A stretch of DNA of 64,000 nucleotides from Pseudomonadota bacterium (GTDB lineage: Bacteria > Pseudomonadota > Alphaproteobacteria > Rhizobiales > Xanthobacteraceae). Positions 1 through 9,936 of the stretch are shown here, piece after piece. Both the position numbers and the translations under genes were made by a program. Location of the stretch: NCBI GenBank assembly GCA_018242205.1, contig JAFECJ010000003.1, forward strand, positions 124,001-188,000, given 5' to 3'. Position 1 is the first letter of the stretch. Each line of letters opens with the position of its first letter. The notes beneath the pieces were generated by a model. It saw nothing but the letters and a program-made list of their open reading frames with translations, searched no databases and was not told the DNA's origin.

Positions 1-1
1 C

Positions 2-2101
2 TTCGGCATGGCACTGGTGTCCGGCTCGACGCTCGAGCGGCCTCGCGACATGACCATTGCGGTCGATATCGGCCGGGCCAGCGTCGGTGGCTTTTCCGGC
101 CGCAACGCCAGCGCGCGGCTCAAGGTCGATGGTGACGGCTTGCAGATCGACAAGCTCAGCGTGGCCGACCTGGGCGGTGCGGCGTTTTCGGCGAGCGGCC
201 GCATCGACACGCGCGCGGCGACGCCGCGCGGCAGCATCAATGTCGATCTCAACGCGCCCGACATGGCGCCGGTCTTCGCGCTGATGTCGCGCTTTGCGCC
301 GGCGACGGTCGGCGCGCTCAGCGCCCATGCGACAGCGATGGCGCCTGCCAAATTGCAGGCGCGGTTGACCATCGACGGCGCGGCGCCGGGAATCGCCAGG
401 CTCGGCGTGCAAGGCCGTCTCGGCGAGGTGCGGCTCACGCTCAACGGGCAAGGCAACGCCGCTGCCGACGTGCTCAGCCGCGGTGACCTCAAGATCGACG
501 GCGCGCTCGAAGCCGATGACGGCAAGACGCTACTGGCGATGCTCGGGCTCGATAAAGCGTTCGCCACCGAGTCGGGACCGGCCTCGCTCAAGATTAACCT
601 CATCGGTCCGGCGAATGGTGATCTTCGTCTCGATGCGCGCCTTGCCGCCAAGGGGCTCGAGGCCAAGGCGACCGGCACCGCGCGGCCTTTCGCCGCCGCG
701 CCGACGGCGTCGCTGCACACCACGATTGCGCACGCGCGTCTCGCGCCATTGCGCGGCCGCGCCAATGGTGAGACCGCCACGCCGCCGCTTGCCTTCGACG
801 GCAAGTTGACCTTGAGCGCCGAGCAATTGTCGGTCTCGGACGTCAATGCGACCGTGGGCGGCACGACGGTGCGTGGCCAATTGGCGATGACCTTGGCGTC
901 GCCGCACCGGCTGTCCGGCGACATCGAAGCCGATAATGTCGACGCCGGCGGCTTGGTCGCCGTGGCGATCGGCATGCCTTCTGCGACCAAAGGCGCCGAC
1001 AACATCTGGACGTGGTCAAGCGAGCCATTCACCGATGGCGTCTTTGGCAACTATGCCGGAGCGGTGATGTTCAAGGCGCGGCGTTTGGATTTGACGTCGC
1101 GGATTGCCGCGCGCGAATTCAGCGCCAAGCTTGGCTTTGCCGATCGCGCATTGACGATCGGCGACATGGCCGGCGATATCGGCGGCGGCCGGCTCGGTGG
1201 CTCGATCGCCTGGCAGGACACCGATCTCGGTCTGAAGACCGAGGCGAAGGTTGCATTGAAAAACGCCGATGCTGCCGCGCTGCTACCGGCGGGCGCGCGA
1301 CCGCCGGTGACCGGTAAGCTCGATCTCTCGGCTGATTTCCACGGTTCCGGTCTGAGCCCGATCGCGCTCATCGGCTCGCTGCAGGGCGAGGGCACGGCAG
1401 TCCTCGTCGACGGGCAATTGGCCGGCCTCGATCCGCGCGCGTTCGATACCGTCACGCATGCCGTCGATCAGGGCGTCACCCTGGACAATGAGCGCATCGC
1501 CACCATCGTCACCAGGGCGTTGGATAGCGGGCAACTGCCGGTCAAGCGTGCCGAACTGACCTATGCCTTGAGCGCTGGGCAGTTGCGGCTGACGAAGTCG
1601 CAGGTCGACAGCGCCGCCGCCGACCTGAGCGTCACCGGCAATGTCGATCTCACCGATGGACTCATCGATGCGCGGCTGGTGCTGTCCGGTCATGACCGGG
1701 CGGCAGGTTCGCGGCCCGACATCTTCATGGCGCTCCGCGGCCTGGCTCCAGATCCGTCGCGCAGTGTTGATGTCTCGGCGCTGGCAGGCTGGCTCACCTT
1801 GCGCGCTGTCGAGAACCAGGCGAAGCGTTTGAAGGCGCTCGAAGCGGCCCGACCAAAACCGGCGCCGGCATCGCCGCCGCCAGCACCATCGCCGCCAGCC
1901 GCGACCGAACCGTCGCGAGGGTCCGATGCGAGCGGATCGATACCGGCGCCGTCGGCCGCACCGCCGGCGGTGCGCGCGCCGCCCAAAACGGAAATGGCGC
2001 CAGCATTGCCGGCGCCACTCAATATCAAACCTGCACCGCAGCCCGGTCAGGCCGTCGATGGCAGCGCTGGGCCGGCCTTGCTACTCCGGCCGCAGAACTG
2101 A
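2..2101 (+). CDS. AsmA-family protein, 3' portion (5' end outside window)
   Basis: About 700 residues of an envelope-associated AsmA-like protein. The frame is open to the left edge of the window, so the true start and N-terminal membrane anchor are probably upstream; the first visible ATG is at 8. The sequence is a long run of alternating hydrophobic beta-strand-like segments. A typical AsmA C-terminal domain (GKLDLSADFHGSGLSP onward, about residue 435 from the visible ATG) is followed by a Pro/Ala-rich low-complexity tail from about residue 612. AsmA-like proteins are thought to act in outer-membrane biogenesis or phospholipid transport; the exact role here is inferred from the family only. 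Its 3' end overlaps the convergent RHH gene by 21 bp. Confidence 0.8.
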   Translation, partial: FGMALVSGSTLERPRDMTIAVDIGRASVGGFSGRNASARLKVDGDGLQIDKLSVADLGGAAFSASGRIDTRAATPRGSINVDLNAPDMAPVFALMSRFAPATVGALSAHATAMAPAKLQARLTIDGAAPGIARLGVQGRLGEVRLTLNGQGNAAADVLSRGDLKIDGALEADDGKTLLAMLGLDKAFATESGPASLKINLIGPANGDLRLDARLAAKGLEAKATGTARPFAAAPTASLHTTIAHARLAPLRGRANGETATPPLAFDGKLTLSAEQLSVSDVNATVGGTTVRGQLAMTLASPHRLSGDIEADNVDAGGLVAVAIGMPSATKGADNIWTWSSEPFTDGVFGNYAGAVMFKARRLDLTSRIAAREFSAKLGFADRALTIGDMAGDIGGGRLGGSIAWQDTDLGLKTEAKVALKNADAAALLPAGARPPVTGKLDLSADFHGSGLSPIALIGSLQGEGTAVLVDGQLAGLDPRAFDTVTHAVDQGVTLDNERIATIVTRALDSGQLPVKRAELTYALSAGQLRLTKSQVDSAAADLSVTGNVDLTDGLIDARLVLSGHDRAAGSRPDIFMALRGLAPDPSRSVDVSALAGWLTLRAVENQAKRLKALEAARPKPAPASPPPAPSPPAATEPSRGSDASGSIPAPSAAPPAVRAPPKTEMAPALPAPLNIKPAPQPGQAVDGSAGPALLLRPQN

Positions 2102-2377
2102 CGTCACCATGCGTGCGGTCGCGGTGTTGCGAACCGGCTCGGAGGCCGAGCCTGCGTCGTCTCCCTGCGCGCGATAGAAATCGAGTACAAAGAGGCGGAT
2201 GGCCGACGACAAGTTGCCGTGGTGACGGCCGGTGTCGATCGTCGCCACAAGATCCGACAGCGTCATATCGCGACGCGCGGCGATTTCCTTCAGGCCCTGC
2301 CAGAACGCGTCTTCAAGGCTGACGCTGGTCTTGTGACCGGCAATAACGATCGAACGTTTCACAACTGGAGAACTCAT
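2081..2377 (-). CDS. ribbon-helix-helix domain protein
   Basis: A 98-residue protein matching the alphaproteobacterial RHH_4-type family. The N-terminal strand (KRSIVIAGHKTSVSLEDAFW) precedes two helices, and TLSDLVATID and the SSAIRLFVLDFYR segment are family hallmarks. Such proteins are presumed small DNA-binding dimers, but targets are generally unknown. The start codon overlaps the stop of the upstream DUF4169 gene by 4 bp (ATGA), so the two are probably translationally coupled. Its 3' end runs 21 bp into the convergent AsmA-family gene. Confidence 0.8.
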   Translation of the reverse strand: MSSPVVKRSIVIAGHKTSVSLEDAFWQGLKEIAARRDMTLSDLVATIDTGRHHGNLSSAIRLFVLDFYRAQGDDAGSASEPVRNTATARMVTSVLRPE

Positions 2378-2562
2378 GAGCGGTCTCCTGTTACAAGTTT
2401 GTGTCCGTCAAGGGTCCGACTTTCCTGGTCGCGGCGGGCGGCATCGCGATCATGGAGGTGTTGCGGGCGTCCGTGGAGCAGACGCTTGGCCGCAGCCTCT
2501 TGTTCCGCGTCGCGCCGCTTGGACCGCTTGCGCTCTCTGCGAAGATTGACAACCTCAGCCAT
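2374..2562 (-). CDS. DUF4169 family protein
   Basis: A 62-residue, highly basic protein starting MAEVVNLRRERKRSKRR and ending near LDGHKL, both hallmarks of the DUF4169 family of alphaproteobacteria. Function is unknown. The ATG at 2562 is chosen because the family begins MAE(I/V)VNLR; a start three codons upstream is also possible. It lies directly upstream of the RHH gene with a 4-bp overlap, a pairing that suggests a two-gene unit. Confidence 0.75.
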   Translation of the reverse strand: MAEVVNLRRERKRSKRRDAEQEAAAKRLLHGRPQHLHDRDAARRDQESRTLDGHKLVTGDRS

Positions 2563-2904
2563 GCTTCTCACTCGCGTCTCGCCGGGACTGCGGTAACGCG
2601 TCGCCCACCGGCGGCCCTCCCGAATCCCCCACCTTCATTGGTGTGTAGTAATGAAGCTTATCACGATCTTCTTCGCGAAAGACTGTGGCAAAATTTCAAT
2701 GCGGACAGTTGAGCATAATATTCTACAGCCAATCTCTTCAGAATGACTTGCAACGGGCAGCTTATCAGCAGGCTTTTACACGGTATAATCTAAGTATAAC
2801 CGGATAGCCTGCAGGAAGTTATTTGTTGGCGGAGGCTATATTCTCTGAAACGGATCGTTATGCCCCATTCGTGGCGAATATTAGAACATCCGATGTCAGT
2901 AAAT

Positions 2905-2920
2905 TAGTATCTGGATACTA
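2905..2920. repeat. inverted repeat TAGTATC-N2-GATACTA
   Basis: Two perfect 7-bp arms separated by 2 bp in the AT-rich gap. There is no following T-run, so it looks more like a protein-binding dyad than a terminator. Function unknown. Confidence 0.5.
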
Positions 2921-2937
2921 TTCTGGCCGCCGCGTTA

Positions 2938-2959
2938 TACATTCAGTGCACTGAATGTA
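2938..2959. repeat. 22-bp perfect palindrome
   Basis: Half-site TACATTCAGTG is followed immediately by its exact complement, giving a dyad without a spacer. There is no T-tract on either side, which argues against a simple terminator. It lies about 95 bp beyond the fumC stop codon. A dimeric regulator site or recombination site is possible. Confidence 0.6.
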
Positions 2960-3052
2960 GTGCCTGAATAAAAGCCTGGACGTGCAGTTGCTGTTGCAAA
3001 TCTTTCATAAAATTCCCGAAACCGTCATCGCCGATACCGGTACCTTCGCCGG

Positions 3053-4471
<1,419 letters not shown>

Positions 4472-4537
4472 CGGTCAAACTTATGCCGATCGATGCGGCG
4501 AACAAGCCTGCGGCGCGCCGAAAGTCTCGGGCTTCGA

Positions 4538-5140
4538 CTATTTCTTGCGGAAGCGATCGAGACGGACGACTTCGCCGCCACCCAACGGCTTGTCCGGATC
4601 GGGTTCCGCGGGCGCAGCCGGGCTTGCCGATGCCACCGAGGGTATCGACGGCGCGGTGCTGCCGGCCGGCAGCGCCGTCGGCTTGGCGTTCTGCTGGCCG
4701 GAGGCCGGAGACTTGCCGTTCTTGGTATTCTCGGCAGGTCCAATGCTCGCCGGCTTCGCCGCGCCCGGGGCCTGCGCCTGGTCTTCGCTGGCTTCCTCGA
4801 ATTGCAGGCCGAATTGGACCGACGGATCAAAGAACCCGGTCACTGCAGTGAATGGCACATAGAGCTTTTCCGGAATGCCGCCAAACGACATGCCGACCTC
4901 GAAACCCTGCTCGGTCACCGCCAGGTCCCAGAACTGGTACTGGAGAATGATGGTCATTTCTTCCGGGTACTGGGCACGCAGCCGGTCAGAGAGGCGCACC
5001 CCGTCGGCATGGGTCTGGAAGGAAATGTAGAAGTGGTGGTCGCCCGGCAGGCCCTTTTTCGCGGTATCCACGAGCACAGTCCGGACGACGCCGCGCAGTG
5101 CCTGCTGGGTGAGAAGATCGTAACGGATGTGGTCGGCCAT
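4538..5140 (-). CDS. sspB: SspB-type ClpXP adaptor
   Basis: A 200-residue alphaproteobacterial SspB homologue. The N-terminal 120 residues form the conserved ssrA-tag-binding domain (for example HHFYISFQTHADGV and MTIILQYQFWDL). A long Pro/Ala-rich linker follows, then a conserved basic C-terminal tail (GGGEVVRLDRFRKK) that in this family is the ClpX-binding module. It tethers ssrA-tagged polypeptides to ClpXP. The tmRNA gene that encodes the tag lies about 120 bp upstream on the same strand, a functionally matching neighbour. Confidence 0.9.
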   Translation of the reverse strand: MADHIRYDLLTQQALRGVVRTVLVDTAKKGLPGDHHFYISFQTHADGVRLSDRLRAQYPEEMTIILQYQFWDLAVTEQGFEVGMSFGGIPEKLYVPFTAVTGFFDPSVQFGLQFEEASEDQAQAPGAAKPASIGPAENTKNGKSPASGQQNAKPTALPAGSTAPSIPSVASASPAAPAEPDPDKPLGGGEVVRLDRFRKK

Positions 5141-5259
5141 TGAAGTTCCGAGGGTGCGGCACAGAGTCGGACGTCACTCTAGCGCAGATGGCTGCGCTGC
5201 GGGAGGCGCGTCGGGCGCTTCGCCAACACATTGCCGCCATTGCCGAAACAGAGAAATGA

Positions 5260-5625
5260 AAGTGGAGGCTTCTGTTGCCAGGTGCCTCCGAACCCCGCCT
5301 AACGGAGCTTATCCCGTTAGGACTTGTAGGCTTGGTTTTTCAGGACCGCTTAGGCGGCCTGAGCAACCGGAGCATAGTTGTCGTTGGCAACTATGAGATT
5401 GGCCCGATAACGGCGGAACCATGCCGAGCGAAAGTACGTCCTTTACGCCCTCGTCGATCCTAGTTCGCCCCCGCCGGTATCGCCCGCAAAGTCTCCCCTC
5501 ACGGGAAGACCGGCCCCGCCTCAACGAACGGGTGTGCCTGGTATGGCGAGCGACACGGGTGGAGGCGCCGGGTACTGCCCCCGGGTCCGAAAGGTTTATT
5601 TCGACGTCCGTTTATCGCCATAGAC
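5260..5625 (-). ncRNA. ssrA: two-piece (permuted) tmRNA
   Basis: Read on the minus strand. The acceptor piece comes first (about 5625-5558): it has a T-arm-like stem CCGGG/CCCGG and the 3' acceptor strand CGCCTCC plus ACC at 5567-5558. An intervening segment (5557-5473) would be removed. The coding piece starts with the matching acceptor strand GGGGGCG at 5472-5466, which pairs fully with CGCCTCC including one G-U. The tag frame encodes ANDNYAPVAQAA then TAA (5388-5350). A 6-bp hairpin at 5264-5289 may close the 3' end. The terminal A of CCA is not encoded. Exact RNA ends are estimates. Confidence 0.9.
5350..5388 (-). other. tmRNA proteolysis-tag reading frame
   Basis: The resume codon GCC at 5388-5386 opens a 12-codon frame, ANDNYAPVAQAA, followed by TAA at 5352-5350. 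The AND start and hydrophobic ...AA end are typical of alphaproteobacterial ssrA tags recognised by ClpX and SspB. The penultimate region (AQAA) differs from the common AVAA or ALAA endings. Confidence 0.88.
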
Positions 5626-5646
5626 CGGGTTGCCCCGGCACCTGCG

Positions 5647-5675
5647 AATATAGGCGGAAATCATTGACGACGTAA
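5647..5675 (-). promoter_or_regulatory. candidate ssrA promoter
   Basis: On the minus strand TTACGT (5675-5670), a 17-bp spacer and TATATT (5652-5647) lie about 20 bp before the estimated 5' end of the tmRNA precursor. The -10 is good and the -35 moderate. Prediction from sequence only. Confidence 0.4.
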
Positions 5676-5863
5676 GGCCGGGCCGGGCGTGCCCGGCAGG
5701 ATTATTTCGGTAAATGGCGCTTATCGCCCGGGGGTGGGGGCCGATAAGACCGGGTAAACCAAGTCATTTCGAATTTGCTGTATCCCACAGCGGAGCAATC
5801 GCTAATTAACCGTCCCCCGGGCAGGGTGTGGTCGTCCGATGCAGAACGCGTCCTTTGTGTACC

Positions 5864-7192
5864 ATGTTCCGTGCCGCTACCGACCTGGCTCGTCAATTCG
5901 CCCGCGACTATCGGGGCAATATGGCGATCACCTTCGCTCTCGTCTCGGTACCTATCGTGGTCTCGGTCGGTGCGGCTGTCGATTACAGCCTGGCGAACCG
6001 GACCAAAGCGGCGCTTGATTCCTACGCCGATGCGGCGGCGCTGTCGGTGGTCAACACCAAGGCCATGTCGATGACCTCATCGGCGGCGCAGACGTCGGCC
6101 GTCAATTTCTTCAAGGCGCAATCGGCGACCTTGAAACGCGGCAGCGTCGGATCGGTTTCGGCCAAGGTTACCGACAGCTCCAAAGGGCGAACCGCCATCG
6201 TCACCTACACCGCTTCGGTGCAGACCACCCTGGCCAACGTCGCCGGCATCCATCAGATCAACATCTCCGGTCAGTCGACCGCAAATTCGGCGTTGCCGAC
6301 CTACATGGACTTTTACATGTTGCTCGACAATACGCCGTCCATGGGCGTCGCCGCGACGACGAGCGACATCTCGACGATGGTCAACAATACGTCGGACCAG
6401 TGCGCCTTCGCCTGTCATCAGATGGATGCGGCGCCGAACGACTATTACGGGCTGGCCAAGTCGCTCGGCGTCACCATGCGCATCGACGTGGTGCGCAGCG
6501 CCACGCAGCAGCTGATGGACACCGCCAATAACAGCCAGGTCGTCTCCAACCAGTTCCGCGCCGGCGTCTATACTTTTGGTGCCCAGGCCGAATCGATGGG
6601 CCTGACCAAGGTCGCGTCGCTGTCCTCGAATTTGTCGCACGTGAAATCGCAGGCAAGCGCCGTCGATCTGATGACGGTGCCGTACCAGAACTACGCCAGC
6701 GATACCGATACCAATTTCGACAATATCCTGGCTGCGATGAACAACGAGATCGGAACGCCCGGCGACGGTTCGACCCCGGGCAAGCCGCAGAAGGTTCTGT
6801 TCTTCGTCTCGGACGGCGTGCAAGATGCAGCGACGTCGAGCTGCCTGAAGACCACCGTTCAAGGCCGCGACCCGCAAACCGGCACTTATTATACGCGTTG
6901 CCAGTCGCCACTTAACACCGCAACCTGCACGACGATGAAGAGCCGCGGCATCAAGATCGCCGTGCTGTACACGACCTATTTGGCGCTGCCGACCAACGGC
7001 TGGTACATGTCGTGGATCGATCCGTTCAACAATGGGCCTTACGGTCCGTCGCCGAACAGCGAGATCGCCAAGAACATGCAATCCTGCGCGTCGCCCGGGC
7101 TGTATTTCGAGGTGTCGCCGACGCAGGGCATTTCCGACGCGATGACCGCGCTGTTCCTCAAGGCCTCGCAGCAGGCGCGCCTGAGCAAATAG
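5864..7192 (+). CDS. TadE/TadG-like protein with vWA-like domain
   Basis: A 442-residue secreted or membrane-anchored protein. Residues 1-20 are polar (DLARQFARDYRGN). A membrane segment at about 20-40 and the DYSLANRTKAALDSYADAAAL region are typical of TadE/TadG-like pilus-assembly proteins. A von Willebrand A-like domain starts with LLDNTPSMG, a modified MIDAS (D155-x-T-x-S), and contains FFVSDGVQD further on. I chose the ATG at 5864 because the polar-plus-TM start matches the family; 12 further codons upstream are open. No other tad genes are nearby, so its partner system is not visible here. Confidence 0.8.
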   Translation: MFRAATDLARQFARDYRGNMAITFALVSVPIVVSVGAAVDYSLANRTKAALDSYADAAALSVVNTKAMSMTSSAAQTSAVNFFKAQSATLKRGSVGSVSAKVTDSSKGRTAIVTYTASVQTTLANVAGIHQINISGQSTANSALPTYMDFYMLLDNTPSMGVAATTSDISTMVNNTSDQCAFACHQMDAAPNDYYGLAKSLGVTMRIDVVRSATQQLMDTANNSQVVSNQFRAGVYTFGAQAESMGLTKVASLSSNLSHVKSQASAVDLMTVPYQNYASDTDTNFDNILAAMNNEIGTPGDGSTPGKPQKVLFFVSDGVQDAATSSCLKTTVQGRDPQTGTYYTRCQSPLNTATCTTMKSRGIKIAVLYTTYLALPTNGWYMSWIDPFNNGPYGPSPNSEIAKNMQSCASPGLYFEVSPTQGISDAMTALFLKASQQARLSK

Positions 7193-7202
7193 CCGAAGAC
7201 CT

Positions 7203-7973
7203 TTACGCCCGGCCGCTTTGATCCTTCACCGCCGCGCCGAACGCTTCGAACAGCGCGCGGTTGATCGGATTGGTCTGCGGATCATATTCGGCATGCCATT
7301 GCACGCCGAGCGCAAAGCCCGGCGCGTCCGCAATGCGGATCGCCTCGATCGTGCCGTCATCGGCCAGACCTTCGACGACGATGCGCTGGCCCGGCTCGAG
7401 AATGCCCTGGCCGTGCAGTGAATTCACCCGAATGCAGTCGCTGCCGAAGATTTTGGCGAAGACGCCGCCCGCCGTGAGATGCACGTTGTGCCGGTCGCCG
7501 AAGATGACGGCCTGATCAGGGTGGATGTCGCCGTTCGGCAGCCGCGGCATACGATGATTGATGCGCCCCGGCAGTTCGCGGATTTCCGGATGCAGCGTCG
7601 AACCGAAGGCGACGCCCATCTCCTGGAAGCCGCGGCAGATGCCGAGCAGCGGCACGCCGCGCGCGACGCAGGTCTTGATGAGGTCGAGCGCCAGCGCATC
7701 GCGCGGTTCGTCATAGGGCTCGTAGCTCTTGTGCGGGTCGACGCCGAAGCGGGTCGGATGCACGTTGGCGCGGGCGCCGGTCAGCACGACGCCGTCGACG
7801 ACGTCGAGCAGGGCATCGACGTCGGTCATTTCCGGCGAACCGGCGAAGATCAAAGGCAGGGCGCCGACGACGTCATGCACGGCGCGCAGATTGCGCTCGC
7901 CGACGCGTTGCGCCGGGAAGCGATTTTCCGCCAGATGCATGCTGCCGATAATGCCGACGACGGGCCGTTTCAT
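7203..7973 (-). CDS. gamma-glutamyl-gamma-aminobutyrate hydrolase family protein (class C26)
   Basis: A 256-residue class-I glutamine amidotransferase-like hydrolase, similar to PuuD. The nucleophile elbow GICRGFQEMG carries Cys113, and QWHAEYDPQ supplies His227 and Glu229. PuuD-type enzymes cleave gamma-glutamyl-GABA in putrescine use, but related proteins act on other gamma-glutamyl compounds, so the substrate is uncertain. No puu genes adjoin it. It is convergent with the TadG-like gene, 10 bp between stops. Confidence 0.85.
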   Translation of the reverse strand: MKRPVVGIIGSMHLAENRFPAQRVGERNLRAVHDVVGALPLIFAGSPEMTDVDALLDVVDGVVLTGARANVHPTRFGVDPHKSYEPYDEPRDALALDLIKTCVARGVPLLGICRGFQEMGVAFGSTLHPEIRELPGRINHRMPRLPNGDIHPDQAVIFGDRHNVHLTAGGVFAKIFGSDCIRVNSLHGQGILEPGQRIVVEGLADDGTIEAIRIADAPGFALGVQWHAEYDPQTNPINRALFEAFGAAVKDQSGRA

Positions 7974-8006
7974 AAATTTCGACTCGGGATGATGACCTTA
8001 TAGCAC

Positions 8007-9188
8007 CTAGCCACGCAGGTCGGCGAAGGCTGCGTCGAGTCGCGCCAGCGCCTCGTTGAGGATCGGCCGTGGCGTCGCCAGGTTGAAGCGCAGCCAACCG
8101 TCGCCGCCGGGCCCGAACTGCTGTCCGGGGCTGGCGAAGATGCGGGCGCGCTGGGCGACGCGGGCGGCGACATCGTCGGCGCTCAAACCGGTGCCGGAGA
8201 AATCAACCCAGGCGAGATAAGTCGCATCGAGCCGCATCGAGCGCGCGCCGGGCGCCGCCTTTTCGATCGCCGCGTCGAACAGGTCGCGGTTTTTCTCGAG
8301 ATAGACGAGCAACTGATTGAGCCATTCCTCCCCGGTACGCCAGGCGGCTTCAGTCGCGATCATGCCGAAGGAGGGCAGCGAGGTGAGGTTGGCGGCGGCG
8401 ACGCGGGCGTTGATCTTGGCGCGCAACGCGGCATTCGACGTGACCAGCGCGCCCATGTGCGCGCCGGCCAGATTGAAGGTCTTGGTCGCGGCAAAGCAGG
8501 AGACCAGCCGATCGGCGATTTCCGGCGCGGCGGTCAGCGTCGGCGTGTGCTTGGCGTGGCTGAAGATGAGATCGCAGTGGATTTCGTCCGAGGCGAGATA
8601 GAGATTGCGCTCGGCGCAGAACCGGGCCAGCGCTGTGAGTTCGTCCGGCGACCAGACGGTGCCGCCGGGATTATGCGGGCTGCACAGGAAGACGATTCTG
8701 GTGCGCGGTGTGATCAGCTTGCCGAGCGCCTCGAGGTCCATGGCGTAGCGGCCCTGCTGATTGACGAGCTGGGCGTCGAGGATGCGCCGGTCATTGGCGA
8801 GAATGATCTTACGGAAGGCGTGATAGGCGGGCGGGAAAAGCACAATCTCGTCGCCCGGTTCGCTGAGCGCCTGCAGCACCATGCCAAGGCCGGCGACGAT
8901 GCCCGGCACCGGGGTCACCCAGGCGGTGTCGATGGCGAGGCCGTGGCGGCGCTTGAGCCACTGGGCGAGCGCCTCGGCCCAGGTCCCGGTGTCGGCATAG
9001 TAGCCATGCACGCCGCGATTGACCTCCGCTGTCAGCGCCTCGGCCACGCCGGGCGGCGCCGCGAAGTCCATATCGGCCACCCACATCGGGATGGCGTCGG
9101 GCGCAGTGATGCCGGAAAGCTTGGCGATATTGTCCCATTTTGACGAGTGGGTGCCGCGGCGCTCGATGATACGGTCGAAGTCAAACAT
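8007..9188 (-). CDS. MalY/PatB family PLP-dependent aminotransferase / C-S lyase
   Basis: A 393-residue fold-type I PLP enzyme. MPMWVADMDF-like (here IPMWVADMDFAAPP) near residue 35 is the PatB/MalY hallmark. SPHNPGG (170-176), the Asp201 in SDEIHCDL and the Schiff-base Lys236 in FAATKTFNLAG complete the active site. Members cleave cystathionine or cysteine conjugates, or transaminate. The start at 9188 (MFDFDRIIERRGT) fits the family; the frame is open much further upstream but that extension does not resemble the family. Confidence 0.88.
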   Translation of the reverse strand: MFDFDRIIERRGTHSSKWDNIAKLSGITAPDAIPMWVADMDFAAPPGVAEALTAEVNRGVHGYYADTGTWAEALAQWLKRRHGLAIDTAWVTPVPGIVAGLGMVLQALSEPGDEIVLFPPAYHAFRKIILANDRRILDAQLVNQQGRYAMDLEALGKLITPRTRIVFLCSPHNPGGTVWSPDELTALARFCAERNLYLASDEIHCDLIFSHAKHTPTLTAAPEIADRLVSCFAATKTFNLAGAHMGALVTSNAALRAKINARVAAANLTSLPSFGMIATEAAWRTGEEWLNQLLVYLEKNRDLFDAAIEKAAPGARSMRLDATYLAWVDFSGTGLSADDVAARVAQRARIFASPGQQFGPGGDGWLRFNLATPRPILNEALARLDAAFADLRG

Positions 9189-9354
9189 GCGGCGGACGGC
9201 TCCCTGAGGAATGCGAGTGCCGCCTTTGATGATCGCCGCAAGGCGTCGGGTCAAGGCACGTTTACGGGACCGCTGCTTCCCGGCCCGGCGGTGGCGGGTT
9301 AAGCCATAGGCGACGGTTTCTCTCGATTCCCGTAGGCGCCCGCCCGAGACCCCC

Positions 9355-9936
9355 ATGACCGACGTCGCCGAGTCCGGACCAACCCTTGTTCGTCCTTCGC
9401 TGGGCGAATTGTTCATGGCCTTTGTCGCCGTCGCGCTGTCCGGCTTCGGCGGCGCGCTGCCCTGGGCACGACGCATGATCGTCGAGCGTAAGCGCTGGAT
9501 GACCGCCGAGGAGTTCAACGAGGACTTCGCGCTGTCGCAGTTCCTGCCCGGGCCCAATGTCGTGAATTTCTCGGTGGTGTTCGGCGCGCGCATCGCCGGC
9601 GCCGCCGGCGCCGCCGTCGCCTTTGTCGGCCTGATGGGCCCGCCGCTGCTGATCGTGACCGTCATCGCCGTGCTCTATGCGCATTACGGCGATCTCGAGG
9701 TCTTGAGCCATATCCTGTCGGGTATCAGCGCCGCAGCCGCCGGGCTGATCATCGCCATGACCATCAAGATGGCGAAGCCGCTGTTCGCGCGGATCGGCTG
9801 GCCGGCGGCCATCGCGATTGTCGCGTTCGTCGGCGTGGCGATCGTGCGCTGGCCGTTGCCGCTGGTGCTGGTCGTTCTCGCCCCGATCGCCTTTGCGCTC
9901 GCCTGGTTCTATCCGGTCGGTACGGTGAAGCGATGA
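9355..9936 (+). CDS. chromate transporter, N-terminal half protein
   Basis: A 193-residue membrane protein of the CHR family. Hallmarks are SGFGGALPWARRMIVER and the LPGPNVVNFSVVFGARIAG segment. It has about five to six predicted membrane helices. It is a short-chain CHR protein encoded next to a second half; the pair would form one CHR transporter unit that exports chromate in studied cases. Its stop overlaps the next gene's start by 4 bp (ATGA), so the two are translationally coupled. Confidence 0.88.
   Translation: MTDVAESGPTLVRPSLGELFMAFVAVALSGFGGALPWARRMIVERKRWMTAEEFNEDFALSQFLPGPNVVNFSVVFGARIAGAAGAAVAFVGLMGPPLLIVTVIAVLYAHYGDLEVLSHILSGISAAAAGLIIAMTIKMAKPLFARIGWPAAIAIVAFVGVAIVRWPLPLVLVVLAPIAFALAWFYPVGTVKR

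Larger units (their letters stand above)
2563..3052. other. AT-rich intergenic region, no gene recognised
   Basis: This 490-bp stretch separates the DUF4169 gene from fumC. From about 2640 to 3000 it is clearly more AT-rich than its surroundings. I see no convincing coding frame. It contains a perfect 22-bp palindrome (2938-2959), a 16-bp inverted repeat (2905-2920) and a weaker dyad near 2780-2803, so it may hold regulatory sites or a remnant of acquired DNA. Confidence 0.6.

Noticed and set aside
2601..2712. Short plus-strand frame extending into the AT-rich gap
   Set aside because: It is composed mainly of the antisense of the DUF4169 gene and then AT-rich non-coding DNA, without a ribosome-binding site.
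5275..5675. Small protein-coding frames in the tmRNA region
   Set aside because: The region is explained by acceptor stem pairing, T-arm and tag frame of a permuted ssrA; the plus-strand frames there show no protein similarity.
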